From: DATMER01 sp034667225
GTDB lineage: Bacteria > Acidobacteriota > Thermoanaerobaculia > Multivoradales > UBA5704
DNA length: 64,000 nucleotides
NCBI GenBank assembly: GCA_034667225.1
Contig: JAXDKG010000020.1
Span: 240,095 to 304,094, forward strand
Direction: 5' to 3'
The notes under the pieces were generated by a model that worked only from the letters and a program-made list of their open reading frames with translations, was not told the origin of the DNA and made no database searches. Shown here in pieces: positions 1-8,132 of this stretch. Both the position numbers and the translations under genes were made by a program. Position 1 is the stretch's first letter; each line of letters begins with the position of its first letter.

Positions 1-765
1 GAAGGGGGACAGCGCCGCTTCGATGGATTGTCGCCCGCGGCCTTCTGGGAGCAGGTGGACCGGATCGGCTCGCTCCTCGATCCCGCGACCCAGACCCTCG
101 GCGCCTCGGTCCACAGCCTGCGGGCAGCGGGGCTGGACGATCTGCGCAGCATCTACGACGAGGCCCGCCGCCGCGACCTGGTCTTCCACATCCACGTGGA
201 GGAGCAGCGCCGGGAGATCGAGGAAGCGCTCGCCTACTACGGCCAGCGGCCCATGCAGCTCCTCCTGGAGACCCTGGGCACTGCGACCGACGTCACCGCC
301 ATCCACTGCACCCACACCGACGCCGAGGACATGGACCGCTTCCTGGCGGGCGGCGGCACGGTCTGCCTCTGCCCCCTCACCGAAGGCAATCTGGGTGACG
401 GAATCCCTGGAAAGATCCTCTCGCCCTGCATCGGGACCGACTCGAACGCGAGGCTCTCCATGCTGGAGGAGATGCGTTGGCTCGAGTATGGGCAGCGGCT
501 CGCCACCGAGAGCCGCGGCGTGCGCCGCGACCACGAAGGCCAGGTGGCAAGGGTCCTCTTCGAGGCCGCCACGGTCAACGGCGCGCAGGCCCTCGGCGTT
601 GACGCCGGCCGCATCGCGCCCGGCTGCTGGGCGGATTTCGTCGCGATCGACTTGGGCGCCCCATCCCTAGCCGGCTGGGAGCCCGACACACTGCTGGATT
701 CCCTCGTCTTCGGAGCCGGAGACGAAGCGATCGCCGCCACCTGCGTGGGCGGCAAGTGGAGCTAG
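1..765 (+). CDS. hutF: Formimidoylglutamate deiminase, 3' part (5' end outside window)
   Basis: Amidohydrolase that deiminates N-formimidoyl-L-glutamate to N-formyl-L-glutamate in histidine degradation. The frame is already open at base 1, so the gene starts upstream; a TTG at 28 is only an internal codon. Visible signatures are HIHVEEQ (metal and substrate region), IHCTHT, CPLTEGNLGDG and CIGTDSNARLSMLEEMRWLEY, followed by a C-terminal stretch (ALGVDAGRIAPGCWADFVAI) typical of the composite beta domain of amidohydrolases. The DSN...LEEMRWLEYGQRL block is characteristic of the HutF branch rather than of guanine deaminases. No other hut gene lies in the window, so operon membership cannot be judged. 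Confident in family and product. Confidence 0.88.
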   Translation, partial: EGGQRRFDGLSPAAFWEQVDRIGSLLDPATQTLGASVHSLRAAGLDDLRSIYDEARRRDLVFHIHVEEQRREIEEALAYYGQRPMQLLLETLGTATDVTAIHCTHTDAEDMDRFLAGGGTVCLCPLTEGNLGDGIPGKILSPCIGTDSNARLSMLEEMRWLEYGQRLATESRGVRRDHEGQVARVLFEAATVNGAQALGVDAGRIAPGCWADFVAIDLGAPSLAGWEPDTLLDSLVFGAGDEAIAATCVGGKWS

Positions 766-1070
766 CTGTAAGCGGAGTCGTGGTCCGGGTGAAGGGAGAC
801 CAGCCGGAGCCAATCGTTTTCCCGATAGCAGATGGCCCGGAAAGCCTTTCCCATCCGAATGCTGTAGAGCCGCTCCTGCCCGGAGCCGATCTTGGAATGG
901 ACCGCTTCCCAATGCAGTCCGGAGTCCCTGTACACCTGATCCCAGCTCATCTCCGAGAGCTTCCGAAGCGTGAGCAGCACCCCGTGCTGCTCACCTTTCG
1001 GGAGCGAGAAGAGCTGACGCTGGAAAGTGGGGCTATTGAGATCGAGACGAACCCTGGCGCTTGCGCTCAC
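762..1070 (-). CDS. RelE-like toxin of a type II toxin-antitoxin pair
   Basis: A 102-residue protein resembling RelE-fold cytotoxic translational repressors: small and basic, with the C-terminal pattern LYSIRMGKAFRAICYREN and LVSLHPDHDSAYS that recurs in this family. It probably acts on ribosome-bound mRNA, by family analogy. The start is GTG at 1070, overlapping by 38 bases the end of the upstream antitoxin gene; that coupling supports a TA module. The stop overlaps the 3' end of the convergent hutF gene by 4 bases. A later start is possible because of the long overlap. Family call is by pattern only. Confidence 0.65.
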   Translation of the reverse strand: MSASARVRLDLNSPTFQRQLFSLPKGEQHGVLLTLRKLSEMSWDQVYRDSGLHWEAVHSKIGSGQERLYSIRMGKAFRAICYRENDWLRLVSLHPDHDSAYS

Positions 1071-1317
1071 CCAAACTCTCCTCTAGCTCATCCAGGTCCG
1101 TTTCGCGGGGCGGATTCTGCCTCATCCACGCCAGGGACTCCTCAATTTGTGCCTTGACCCCCGGCTCGTGCAGCCATAGCTCGTTGTCAGCGATAAACTG
1201 GCCCGCTTTGATCATCCACACTCCGGGCTCCAACTCCTCCACGAAAACCTGCCGACCCGCGTACTGCTTTCCGAGGGAGATCTGCCCACTGTTGCCGACG
1301 GTCTTGATGGAAGCCAT
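1033..1317 (-). CDS. AbrB-like antitoxin
   Basis: A 94-residue protein beginning MASIKTVGNSGQISLGKQYAG, the swapped-hairpin AbrB/MazE-type DNA-binding pattern (K-x-x-x-x-G-Q-I-x-L-x-x-x-x-x-G). The C-terminal half is acidic and helical (QIEESLAWMRQNPP, DLDELEESLGERK), as expected for a toxin-wrapping antitoxin tail. An AGGAGG lies 8 to 10 bases before the ATG. It is the first gene of the pair with the RelE-like gene at 762-1070 and would autoregulate the operon by analogy with other antitoxins. AbrB-type antitoxins more often pair with PIN or MazF toxins, so this pairing is a little unusual. Confidence 0.65.
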   Translation of the reverse strand: MASIKTVGNSGQISLGKQYAGRQVFVEELEPGVWMIKAGQFIADNELWLHEPGVKAQIEESLAWMRQNPPRETDLDELEESLGERKRQGSSRSQ

Positions 1318-1390
1318 ACGACTCGTCCTCCTTCATGCGGCATTATGGCATGGTCCAGAGGTTCGGCCAGGCATCGGATAGAATCTTCCC

Positions 1391-2068
1391 ATGTGCGGAC
1401 GCTACACCCTGAGCTCGAAAGGCGACGAGCTGGCCCTTCTGTTCGACCTGATTCACGTTCCCGAGGTCCTGCCGCGGTACAACCTAGCGCCGACGCAGGA
1501 AGCGGCGGTGGTGCGGGTCGAGCGGCACGGCGAGCCCCGGCGGCTCGATCTGCTGCGCTGGGGGCTCATCCCCTACTGGGCCAAGGAGGCGAGCATCGGC
1601 AACCGGATGATCAACGCCCGCGCCGAGAGCGTGGCCGAGAAGCCCTCCTATCGCTGGAGCTTCCGCAAGAAACGCTGCCTCATCCCAGCCGACGGCTTCT
1701 ATGAATGGAAGAAGGAGGGCAAGGCGAAGCAGCCTTACCTGATCCGGCGCAAGGACGGCCAGCCCTTCGCCTTCGCTGGTCTCTGGGACCGTTGGCAGGA
1801 CCCCGAGCGCGGGCCGCTCGACACCTTCACCATCCTGACCACCGACGCCAACGAGCTGATCCGCCCTCTCCACGATCGCATGCCCGTCATCCTGGACCGC
1901 AAGGACTTCGACCTCTGGCTCGATCCGGCGTTCGAGGACCGCGAACGCCTGCAGCCGCTGCTCGCGCCGTTCGATCCGCAGCAGATGGAGACGTTCCCGG
2001 TGAGCCGGACGGTGAACAGCCCGGCCAACGACGTGGCCGATTGCATCGCGCCGCTCGTGGAGGATTAG
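1391..2068 (+). CDS. SOS response-associated peptidase (SRAP domain, YedK/HMCES-like)
   Basis: A 225-residue SRAP protein. Members form a thiazolidine DNA-protein crosslink with abasic sites in single-stranded DNA through the amino-terminal cysteine exposed after Met removal. Here the N-terminus is MCGRYTL, giving Cys2 as required. Other family marks are YNLAPTQ, RWGLIPYWAK, NARAES, ADGFYEWKK and HDRMPVIL, so the asparagine, glutamate and histidine of the active site are present. The length is normal. The gene is monocistronic and converges on the DUF456 gene at 2065 with overlapping stops. Confidence 0.93.
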   Translation: MCGRYTLSSKGDELALLFDLIHVPEVLPRYNLAPTQEAAVVRVERHGEPRRLDLLRWGLIPYWAKEASIGNRMINARAESVAEKPSYRWSFRKKRCLIPADGFYEWKKEGKAKQPYLIRRKDGQPFAFAGLWDRWQDPERGPLDTFTILTTDANELIRPLHDRMPVILDRKDFDLWLDPAFEDRERLQPLLAPFDPQQMETFPVSRTVNSPANDVADCIAPLVED

Positions 2069-2544
2069 AGAAGGTAGGCGGTCACGAAGAGCCCGACCAT
2101 CGCGAAGATGACGGCGAGCTTGCCGGCGGTGCCGACGATCAGCCCGACCCAGGTGCCGATCCCCACCTTGCCGGCCTGCTCCCAGTTGCGCCGCGACAGA
2201 TACTCCCCGAGCACGGCCCCCGCGAACGGCCCGAGCAGCAGGCCGGGGAGGCTGAAGAAGAGCCCCACGATCGTGCCCACCGCCGCGCCGACGATGGCCA
2301 GCTTGCTCGCTCCCACCCGTTTCGCCCCCATCCCTGCCGCCGCGATCTCGATGACGAAGGTCAGGAGCATGAGCAGGAAGAGCAGCGTGAGCGTGAACCA
2401 CCCCACCTTCTGAAAGTGATCGGTCCACGCCGCAATCAGCAAACCGACGAAGACGAGGGGCGCCCCGGGCAGCGCGGGGAGGATCGTCCCCGCCAAGCCG
2501 GCGAGGACGAGCGCGATGGCGACGACCCAGGGCAATGTGATCAA
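2065..2544 (-). CDS. DUF456 family membrane protein
   Basis: A 159-residue hydrophobic protein with several predicted transmembrane stretches (about residues 4-30, 40-65, 75-110 and 125-155) and the glycine-rich pattern LPALPGAPLVFVGLL typical of DUF456. Function unknown. The TTG start at 2544 overlaps the TGA of the upstream DUF4349 gene, giving translational coupling; no ATG is available in the right place. It is the last gene of a tight minus-strand run with the genes at 2541-3425, 3422-3865 and 3865-5940. Family recognised from the proline/glycine motif and topology. Confidence 0.75.
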   Translation of the reverse strand: MITLPWVVAIALVLAGLAGTILPALPGAPLVFVGLLIAAWTDHFQKVGWFTLTLLFLLMLLTFVIEIAAAGMGAKRVGASKLAIVGAAVGTIVGLFFSLPGLLLGPFAGAVLGEYLSRRNWEQAGKVGIGTWVGLIVGTAGKLAVIFAMVGLFVTAYLL

Positions 2545-3425
2545 GCAGTCTCCTGTTTTTTCGGCCCCCACCGCTTCCATGCCTTGCGCAACAGCAGGAC
2601 GGGGATGAGGATCACGAGCGCGACCGGCAGGGCCGCGACGACCAGGAAGATCAGCACGTCCGCCAGCCCCTTGAGGAACCCTACCAGAACGCTGAAGGAG
2701 CTGCGGACCGTCTCGTTCGGACGCCAGCCACCGGCCGCGATCGGCTTCCCCGCCGCGTCCGGCTCCAGGGTGAGCTGGATCGTCGAAAGGCCGACCAGTT
2801 CCTGCAGCGCGTTGAGCTGTCCCTGGATCTGCTCGATCTGGGTGCGGACCCCCGTCAACTCGCGGTAGATCTCCATCACGTCGCCGACCTTGCGCGAGCG
2901 CTCCCGCGACTCGGCAAGCAGCTCGCGCAGCTCCGTTTCGGTGGCCTGGAGCGATTGCATCCTGGCTGCCAGGTCCACGTACTGGCCGGTGACGTCCTCG
3001 GTGGACATCTGCTCCCGCTCGATCCGGAGCGCGATTCCGCGGATTTCCTCCCGCGCCCGGTCGAGCCGCTCCGCGGGTACCCGCAGCGTCATTTGATAGT
3101 GCAGGACGCCTTCGCTGCGGCCGGCGTTCAGGTCCGACACGAAGCCGCCCAAGGAGGCCGCGAGCTGCTGAAGCCGCTGGGCCGCGGCCTCCGTGTCCTT
3201 CACCACCAAGTGGACGTCGAGCCGGCGGATCAGCTTCCGGCTCCGGACGGCTGCCAGCGGAATAGCATCCGCCGGAGCCCCGGCGGGCGCCGCGGACCGG
3301 GTTGCCGCCGTCTCCGTCATCGCGGTGTCGGCCACCGGGGCAGCAGCTTCCTCTCCCATCTCCGCCTTGCTGCAACCACCGGACAGCGCCAACAGCAACG
3401 CGATCACAAGCCACGGGCTCTTCAT
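2541..3425 (-). CDS. DUF4349 domain lipoprotein
   Basis: A 294-residue protein with a signal peptide and lipobox (LALSGGC, Cys18), an Ala/Thr-rich linker, then a DUF4349-type periplasmic region: RKLIRRLDVHLVVKDTEAAA, GGFVSDLNAGR, LRVPAERLDRAREEI and a long coiled coil (about residues 155-225). One transmembrane helix near the C-terminus (about 255-280) precedes a basic tail. Members are envelope proteins of unknown role. Its start overlaps the upstream stop by 4 bases (ATGA), so it is cotranslated with its neighbour. Confidence 0.82.
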   Translation of the reverse strand: MKSPWLVIALLLALSGGCSKAEMGEEAAAPVADTAMTETAATRSAAPAGAPADAIPLAAVRSRKLIRRLDVHLVVKDTEAAAQRLQQLAASLGGFVSDLNAGRSEGVLHYQMTLRVPAERLDRAREEIRGIALRIEREQMSTEDVTGQYVDLAARMQSLQATETELRELLAESRERSRKVGDVMEIYRELTGVRTQIEQIQGQLNALQELVGLSTIQLTLEPDAAGKPIAAGGWRPNETVRSSFSVLVGFLKGLADVLIFLVVAALPVALVILIPVLLLRKAWKRWGPKKQETA

Positions 3426-3865
3426 GGGATCTCCTTGGAAACGGACGCCGCTTCAATCGTCTTCAGGATGGATCGGTACGCCCGGTAGTCCAAAACGAAG
3501 GCGAGCACCATGGCAGGGACCGCGATCAGGAGCAGGAGGTGCTCCGGCAGGGCCTGCAAGTACCTTCGCAGACCCGACAGGAACGGCGTCAGCTCCGCCG
3601 GCTCCATCGCGCCAATAACCTCCACCAGGAAGAACGAAGCGGCCGCCACACCTACCAATAGACCCGCGAGGGTGGCTAAGAGATAACCAAGGAAGAGAAG
3701 CCGATGGTACCGCCGGAGGCCCTCCTCCCCTTCCGGGGTTTCCCGCAGGACCGTGCGGAGGTTGGCGTGGGCGGTGCCGGTGCGGTTGAAGGCGCGGCGC
3801 GGCTCCGAGCCGCCGACCGTGAGCCGCGCCTTGCTCAGACCCAGATAGGAATGCCGGTCCAGCAT
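3422..3865 (-). CDS. Small two-helix membrane protein, unknown
   Basis: A 147-residue protein I do not recognise. It has a soluble, basic N-terminal 50 residues, a transmembrane helix at about 56-82 (LLFLGYLLATLAGLLVGVAA), a short loop, and a second helix at about 108-126. The ATG shares one base with the TGA of the S9 peptidase gene (TGATG), and its own stop overlaps the next gene, so all three are coupled. The context suggests an envelope function with the lipoprotein and DUF456 protein. No catalytic motif is visible. Confidence 0.7.
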   Translation of the reverse strand: MLDRHSYLGLSKARLTVGGSEPRRAFNRTGTAHANLRTVLRETPEGEEGLRRYHRLLFLGYLLATLAGLLVGVAAASFFLVEVIGAMEPAELTPFLSGLRRYLQALPEHLLLLIAVPAMVLAFVLDYRAYRSILKTIEAASVSKEIP

Positions 3866-5940
3866 CAGCGCAGCTTGCGGTCGAAGAAGTCCGCGGCGGC
3901 CCGGTAGGCCTCCAGCCAGCTCGAATGAAGGAGGAAGGTGTGGACCTCGTCCGGGAACACCAGCACCTCCACTTCCACTTTCCTCTTGCGCAGCTCCTCG
4001 GCAAGCTCCACCGTCTCCGCGAAGCCGACGTTGCGGTCGTCGTCGCCGTGGATCAACAGCACCGGCGAGCGCCAACTGTCGAGCCAGGCCATGGGCGAGG
4101 ACTCGAAGGCGAGCCGTTTCTGGTCCGGCGTCGGGTCGTAGTCGGGGATGAAGTTGCGGATGCCTACGTTCCAGTCGTGCACGCCGTGCAAGTCCACCCC
4201 GGCTTTGAACAGATGCGAGGCCTTGGCGAGGCCCAACGCCGTGAGATAGCCGCCGTAGGAGCCGCCCCAGAGGCCGACCCTGTCGGGATCGACGTCCGGC
4301 CGGCTGCGCAGGTAGAGGCCGGCGCCCAGCACGTCGTTGAACTCGCTCGCTCCGGCGGCCCCGATATTCTGCGCCTCTCGGAACTCCATCCCATACCCGA
4401 TGCCGGCCCGGTAGTTGATGGACAGCACCACATAGCCGCGGCTCGCCAGGTACTGGTTCATGCCGTAGGCCTTGTTGTAATACGGGCTGTGATGCCAGCC
4501 GAGGAGCATCTGCCGGTGCGAGCCGCCGTGCAGGAAGATGAGCGCCGGCCGCCGCTCGCCCTGCTTGAGCCCGGGGGGCCGGAAGAGCTGCGCGTGGATG
4601 CGCATTCCGTCGGCCGCGGAATAGATCACCGGCTCGGGAACGACCAGACGGTCCTCGGGGAAGTCGGCCGGAATGGAAGAGAGGTCGCGAGCCGCCTGCG
4701 AGCCGATCTTCACGACCGGCCGCGCCGGGCTGCGCGCGCCGGCCTGGATCCACGCCAAAGCTTTGCCGTCGTGAGTCAGGGCCGGCATCCATTCGAGCCC
4801 CTCTCCGCGGGTGATCGCCACCGGAGAGCCGCCGGTCACGGGCACCCGCCAGAGATGGCGGCGCTCGATGTCGCCCTGGTTTGAGCTGAAGATCAGCTCG
4901 CGACGATCCGGGCTCAGGATGACATTCTCGACCTCGAATTCACCGGGGGTGAGGAGGGTCGCCTCCCCTCCCGCCGCGGGCACGGAGTACAGATGGAGCC
5001 AGCCATCCCCTTCCCAGGGGAAGGCGATGCGGTCGTTGGCGCCCCAGAACAGGGCGTTGGCCGCTTCGATCTCGTGGAAGGCGCTCCCCGCCCCTTCGCG
5101 GGCACGCCAGATCGTGGTCACGCGGCCCGTGGCCGCGTCCGCGACCAGGATTGACCACGGCTGGGTCTCGCGGTTCGGCCGGAAGAGCGGGAAGACTTTG
5201 CGGGCGGGCGCGCGGAGGAAGGCGATCCGGGTGCCGTCTGGCGACCAGGCGGGCTCCATGTCCTCATCCACGCCGGGCGCGATCCAACGGACGGTCTTGG
5301 CGGCTATGTCATAGACGCCGACGAGGTTGTGGTTGCCGCGGTTGCTGACAAAGGCGAGCCTGGAGCCGTCCGGAGACCAGCGGAGCGAGCCGGAGCCGCC
5401 GCGGGTTTGAACGATGGCCGCGGGTTCCTTGCTTCCGTCCAGAGGCGCCCAGAGGACCTGCCCCTTGCGGGTGAAAGCGAAGCCATCCCCGCGGGGCGAG
5501 GGAGCGGGGTTGTCCCCCGGGCCGACGCGCACGGGCTCGCCGCCGACGGCCACTCGCCAGACCGCCTGCTCGGCGCCGGCCGGATCGCTCGCCGGGTTGG
5601 GCGACTCCCCCTGCCGGTTCCCTCCTCCGCCGCGGACGTAGAAGAGGGTCTTGCCGTCCGGCGTCCATTCAATGCCGCCGACGGTCTGACCATCGTCCTT
5701 GTCATAGCGGGTGAGCTGCCTTCCCCGATACTCAGGAGGCTCGGCCACCCAGATGTTGCGCACGCCGCGGTCGTTCTGGACCCAGGCCAGCCGGCCTCCC
5801 GCCGGCGAGGCCAGGATCTCCGAGGGGAATGGCGCGCTGAGGATCGACTCCAGGGTGACAGGCTTCTGGGCTGCCGCGGGCAACGCGCACAGGAGGGCCA
5901 GAACGGCCCCGAGACGGAGGCTCGGCTGGTATCTGCTCAT
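3865..5940 (-). CDS. S9 family prolyl oligopeptidase-like secreted peptidase
   Basis: A 691-residue protein. The start chosen (ATG at 5940) gives a clean signal peptide, MSRYQPSLRLGAVLALLCAL ending PAAAQ; an ATG 30 bases upstream adds an unlikely basic tail. Residues about 30-420 form a TolB/DPP-type beta-propeller with repeated (W)SPDG(x)R(L/I)AF units. The C-terminal alpha/beta-hydrolase has the nucleophile elbow GGSYGGY near residue 562, the Asp in HGDDDRNVGF and the catalytic His in DEVHTFLL. Expected to cleave short peptides in the periplasm or outside the cell. It heads the minus-strand run continuing to 2065. Confidence 0.9.
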   Translation of the reverse strand: MSRYQPSLRLGAVLALLCALPAAAQKPVTLESILSAPFPSEILASPAGGRLAWVQNDRGVRNIWVAEPPEYRGRQLTRYDKDDGQTVGGIEWTPDGKTLFYVRGGGGNRQGESPNPASDPAGAEQAVWRVAVGGEPVRVGPGDNPAPSPRGDGFAFTRKGQVLWAPLDGSKEPAAIVQTRGGSGSLRWSPDGSRLAFVSNRGNHNLVGVYDIAAKTVRWIAPGVDEDMEPAWSPDGTRIAFLRAPARKVFPLFRPNRETQPWSILVADAATGRVTTIWRAREGAGSAFHEIEAANALFWGANDRIAFPWEGDGWLHLYSVPAAGGEATLLTPGEFEVENVILSPDRRELIFSSNQGDIERRHLWRVPVTGGSPVAITRGEGLEWMPALTHDGKALAWIQAGARSPARPVVKIGSQAARDLSSIPADFPEDRLVVPEPVIYSAADGMRIHAQLFRPPGLKQGERRPALIFLHGGSHRQMLLGWHHSPYYNKAYGMNQYLASRGYVVLSINYRAGIGYGMEFREAQNIGAAGASEFNDVLGAGLYLRSRPDVDPDRVGLWGGSYGGYLTALGLAKASHLFKAGVDLHGVHDWNVGIRNFIPDYDPTPDQKRLAFESSPMAWLDSWRSPVLLIHGDDDRNVGFAETVELAEELRKRKVEVEVLVFPDEVHTFLLHSSWLEAYRAAADFFDRKLR

Positions 5941-5970
5941 GACGGGCGGATTGTAGCAGCGGCCCCTCAT

Positions 5971-6010
5971 CCCCGAGTGACTCAGGGATCGCCCCGAGCG
6001 ACTCGGGGAG
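5971..6010. repeat. Short 21-nt-period palindromic repeat (two units)
   Basis: Two copies of the unit that builds the array at 53181-53537: CCCCGAGTGACTCAGGG at 5971 and, exactly 21 bases later, CCCCGAGCGACTCGGGG. The second is a perfect 7-bp stem with a 3-base loop. It lies between the S9 peptidase start and the TPR gene stop. It has no T-run and is not an obvious terminator. Confidence 0.75.
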
Positions 6011-6013
6011 GCC

Positions 6014-7387
6014 CTACGGAGCCTCGAACCGCAGCCCGGGATCGTGGCGCGCGCGGCGGAGGTAGGTCGCCACGCCCGTGACGACGTCCACGCTGGCCCT
6101 CTCGGCCTCGATGGCCTGCTTGAGGAAGGTCAGCGCGGCGAGCGCCTCGCGGTGAATCTGGAGCGAGGAGAAGATCGGCAGCATCTCCTGCGCGAGCCGC
6201 TTGAGATCCTGGGTCCTCCCCTGCTCGGCGTAAAGAGTGGCGATCTCCAGCGAGACCAGGGCTGTATCGTAGGGGACCCCCTCCTCGACGAAGCCGTCGC
6301 GGGCGGCCATGAAAAGCGACTCGGCCAGGCGCGGCTGGCCCAGCCCGCGAGCGATCTTGCCCCGAACCCACTTGCGCCGGTTCTGTACCCAGGCGTCCGG
6401 GAAATCACGGTAGAGCGGCCGGGTCTCGCGGTAGAGGCCCTGAGCCTCCAGGAATCGGCCCGCGCTCGACAAATAGTCGATCAGATTGTGACGGGCGCAC
6501 AGGAGAAGTCTCGGCTCCTGCTCGGAGTCGATCAGCTCCAGCGCTCGATGCAGCAGCGGAATGCCTGCTTCAGGCTGTCCAGCGTAGTGGTAGACCACGG
6601 ACATGTTGACGAGAGACCTGCCGGCGCGATGGCGATGTCCATGTTGGATAAAGATGGAAACCGCCCGCCGCAGGAGCTTAACGGCCTCATCGAACTGGCG
6701 CTGCGCCCTCCGGTGCGAGGCTTTCAGATCGAGGAAGATGGCACGCTCGACCGACTCTTGGGTCCCTTTACGGAGGTGTGCGTCAGCCTGCTCGAATGCC
6801 TCCTCCGCGCCCCGGAGATCCGATCGGATCCGGCGGGCGTTCCCGATGTGCGCCCATGCGCGCCCCCGATAGTCCTCAATCAGCCGGGCGTCATACACTT
6901 GGGGGTCGAGTTGCTCTGAGAGACGCAGAGCCAACAGGCCCAGTTCCTCGGCATATCCGGAATCCCGGACTGCCAATTCGAGCGAACGCTCGACCAACAG
7001 CTCGAACAACCCCCAAGTGCGCAAGCGGGGATCGTTGCGGACGATCAGGCCCCGCTGCGTAACGGCATAAGCGGTCAGCTCTACGAAAAGGGCGGGAGCC
7101 TGAGCCCGTTCGCGGGCGAGGGCGCGGCTGTGTGCATCCACCTCGGGCACGCTCCGGTCCACCGCTTCCGCGTACGGATCGATCGGCCAGCCGAGAACTT
7201 TCGTGGAACGCTGACGCTCTCGCAACTCCTGAATTCGAAGACGGCAGCCTTCGCAGCGAATCAGGTGATCCAGAACACCTCCTTGATCGGGACCAAGGGA
7301 CAACAGCAGTTCCTCCAGCGTCATGTCATTGGGATGGATCTTCAAATTTCCCTCTCCTCTCTCGATAGCAGCCAGGGTCGTTTCCAT
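6014..7387 (-). CDS. TPR protein with N-terminal zinc-finger-like motif
   Basis: A 457-residue soluble protein. Near residues 40-48 it has HLIRCEGC, an H-x3-C-x2-C motif like that of ZAS/anti-sigma zinc domains. The rest is helical, with tetratricopeptide-like pairs (for example AWAHIGNARRIRSDLRGAEE, RSLVNMSVVYHYAGQPEAGI, ALVSLEIATLYAEQGRTQDL). No transmembrane segment is seen, unlike classical anti-sigma factors. Proteins of this layout recur in Acidobacteria next to regulators, but I cannot name a function. It lies downstream of the small secreted peptide gene (7506-7772), with a terminator-like hairpin between them. Confidence 0.72.
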   Translation of the reverse strand: METTLAAIERGEGNLKIHPNDMTLEELLLSLGPDQGGVLDHLIRCEGCRLRIQELRERQRSTKVLGWPIDPYAEAVDRSVPEVDAHSRALARERAQAPALFVELTAYAVTQRGLIVRNDPRLRTWGLFELLVERSLELAVRDSGYAEELGLLALRLSEQLDPQVYDARLIEDYRGRAWAHIGNARRIRSDLRGAEEAFEQADAHLRKGTQESVERAIFLDLKASHRRAQRQFDEAVKLLRRAVSIFIQHGHRHRAGRSLVNMSVVYHYAGQPEAGIPLLHRALELIDSEQEPRLLLCARHNLIDYLSSAGRFLEAQGLYRETRPLYRDFPDAWVQNRRKWVRGKIARGLGQPRLAESLFMAARDGFVEEGVPYDTALVSLEIATLYAEQGRTQDLKRLAQEMLPIFSSLQIHREALAALTFLKQAIEAERASVDVVTGVATYLRRARHDPGLRFEAP

Positions 7388-7460
7388 CCATCACGATCGG
7401 AAATCATCTCCACATTATTAGTTGCCGCTGGGGGGGTAAAAAAGGACAAACTTCGCGAAG

Positions 7461-7487
7461 AAAAGAGGGCGCCGAGTTCCGGCGCCC
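7461..7487 (-). terminator. Rho-independent terminator after small peptide gene
   Basis: A perfect 8-bp GC stem (7467-7474 with 7480-7487, loop AGTTC) is followed, reading leftward on the minus strand, by CTCTTTT. It lies just after the stop of the peptide gene at 7506 and before the TPR gene at 7387, so it would at least attenuate readthrough between them. Confidence 0.65.
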
Positions 7488-7505
7488 CCCAGGACTGCGC
7501 TACCG

Positions 7506-7772
7506 TCAGCCGTTGGGGTCCATCGAGCTCCCCTCGTCCGTGTTCGGCACGGACCAGGAGTTGTTCTTCGGCTCTCCATTGGGGTCCATTGAGCTTCCTT
7601 CCATCTCCCAGACCGGTGTCAACTCCGGAGAGAGCAGCGTTCCGATCCAGCTCAACATCCGGCTGACTAGACCACTCTCGGGAGCCTCACCCAACGGCAG
7701 TGCCTGGGCCGCGGAAGCCGAAACGAAGACGAGAAGCAGGGCGAAGGCGATCGAGCGGACGTTTCGAGACAT
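7506..7772 (-). CDS. Small secreted peptide with duplicated GSSMDPNG motif
   Basis: An 88-residue protein. The ATG at 7772 is chosen because it gives a good signal peptide (residues 1-24, ending SASAAQA); a longer open frame extends to 7856 without a plausible N-terminus. The mature part is about 64 residues, Trp- and Ser-rich, without cysteine, and ends in a duplicated motif: EGSSMDPNG at 58-66 and again at 80-88, the latter exactly at the C-terminus. A terminator follows, then the TPR/zinc-finger gene. I do not recognise a family. The duplicated acidic DPNG ending could be a sorting, processing or metal-binding signal, but this is a guess. Confidence 0.65.
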   Translation of the reverse strand: MSRNVRSIAFALLLVFVSASAAQALPLGEAPESGLVSRMLSWIGTLLSPELTPVWEMEGSSMDPNGEPKNNSWSVPNTDEGSSMDPNG

Positions 7773-8132
7773 AACAGTCTCCTCCTGACGAGCCTCTTCC
7801 GCGGCCACCGTGGCAACGGAGGGCGGTCCTGTAGAGAGTGGCACTTTTGACCCCAAAGCGTGCCGCCAAATGAAATTTGACCGGCTAAGTGCTCACATCT
7901 ACCGGTCGTCTCGTAAACGAAAGACAGAACTTAGTAAGGACAGGCTTCACCCTGCCCGAAAAAAGCTCGTGCTCTGGAGTCGGCACGATTTCCCCTCCCG
8001 ACGATCAAAAGCTCGTAAGTGACGGGCGCATGACGTAAACGACGGCCACGGCCCGCGGAAAAATCCGGAAAGCCGTAGCCGGAGGACAAAAGGGCGTAAG
8101 AAACGGATTCTGGCGGGAGAAAAACAGCTCGG
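7773..8132. other. Intergenic region, possible degraded mobile-element end
   Basis: 360 bases with no convincing gene. It must hold the promoter of the small peptide gene. The stretch at about 7838-7885 (TGGCACTTTTGACC then GAAATTTGACCGG) looks like a worn insertion-sequence terminus, but no transposase remnant is visible. The part from 8030 to 8130 is A/G-rich with repeated CGTAA and AAGCTCGT words. Confidence 0.35.

Noticed and set aside
7838..7885. Insertion sequence
   Set aside because: A short terminus-like stretch only; no transposase fragment or matching second end was found, so it is noted inside the intergenic entry.
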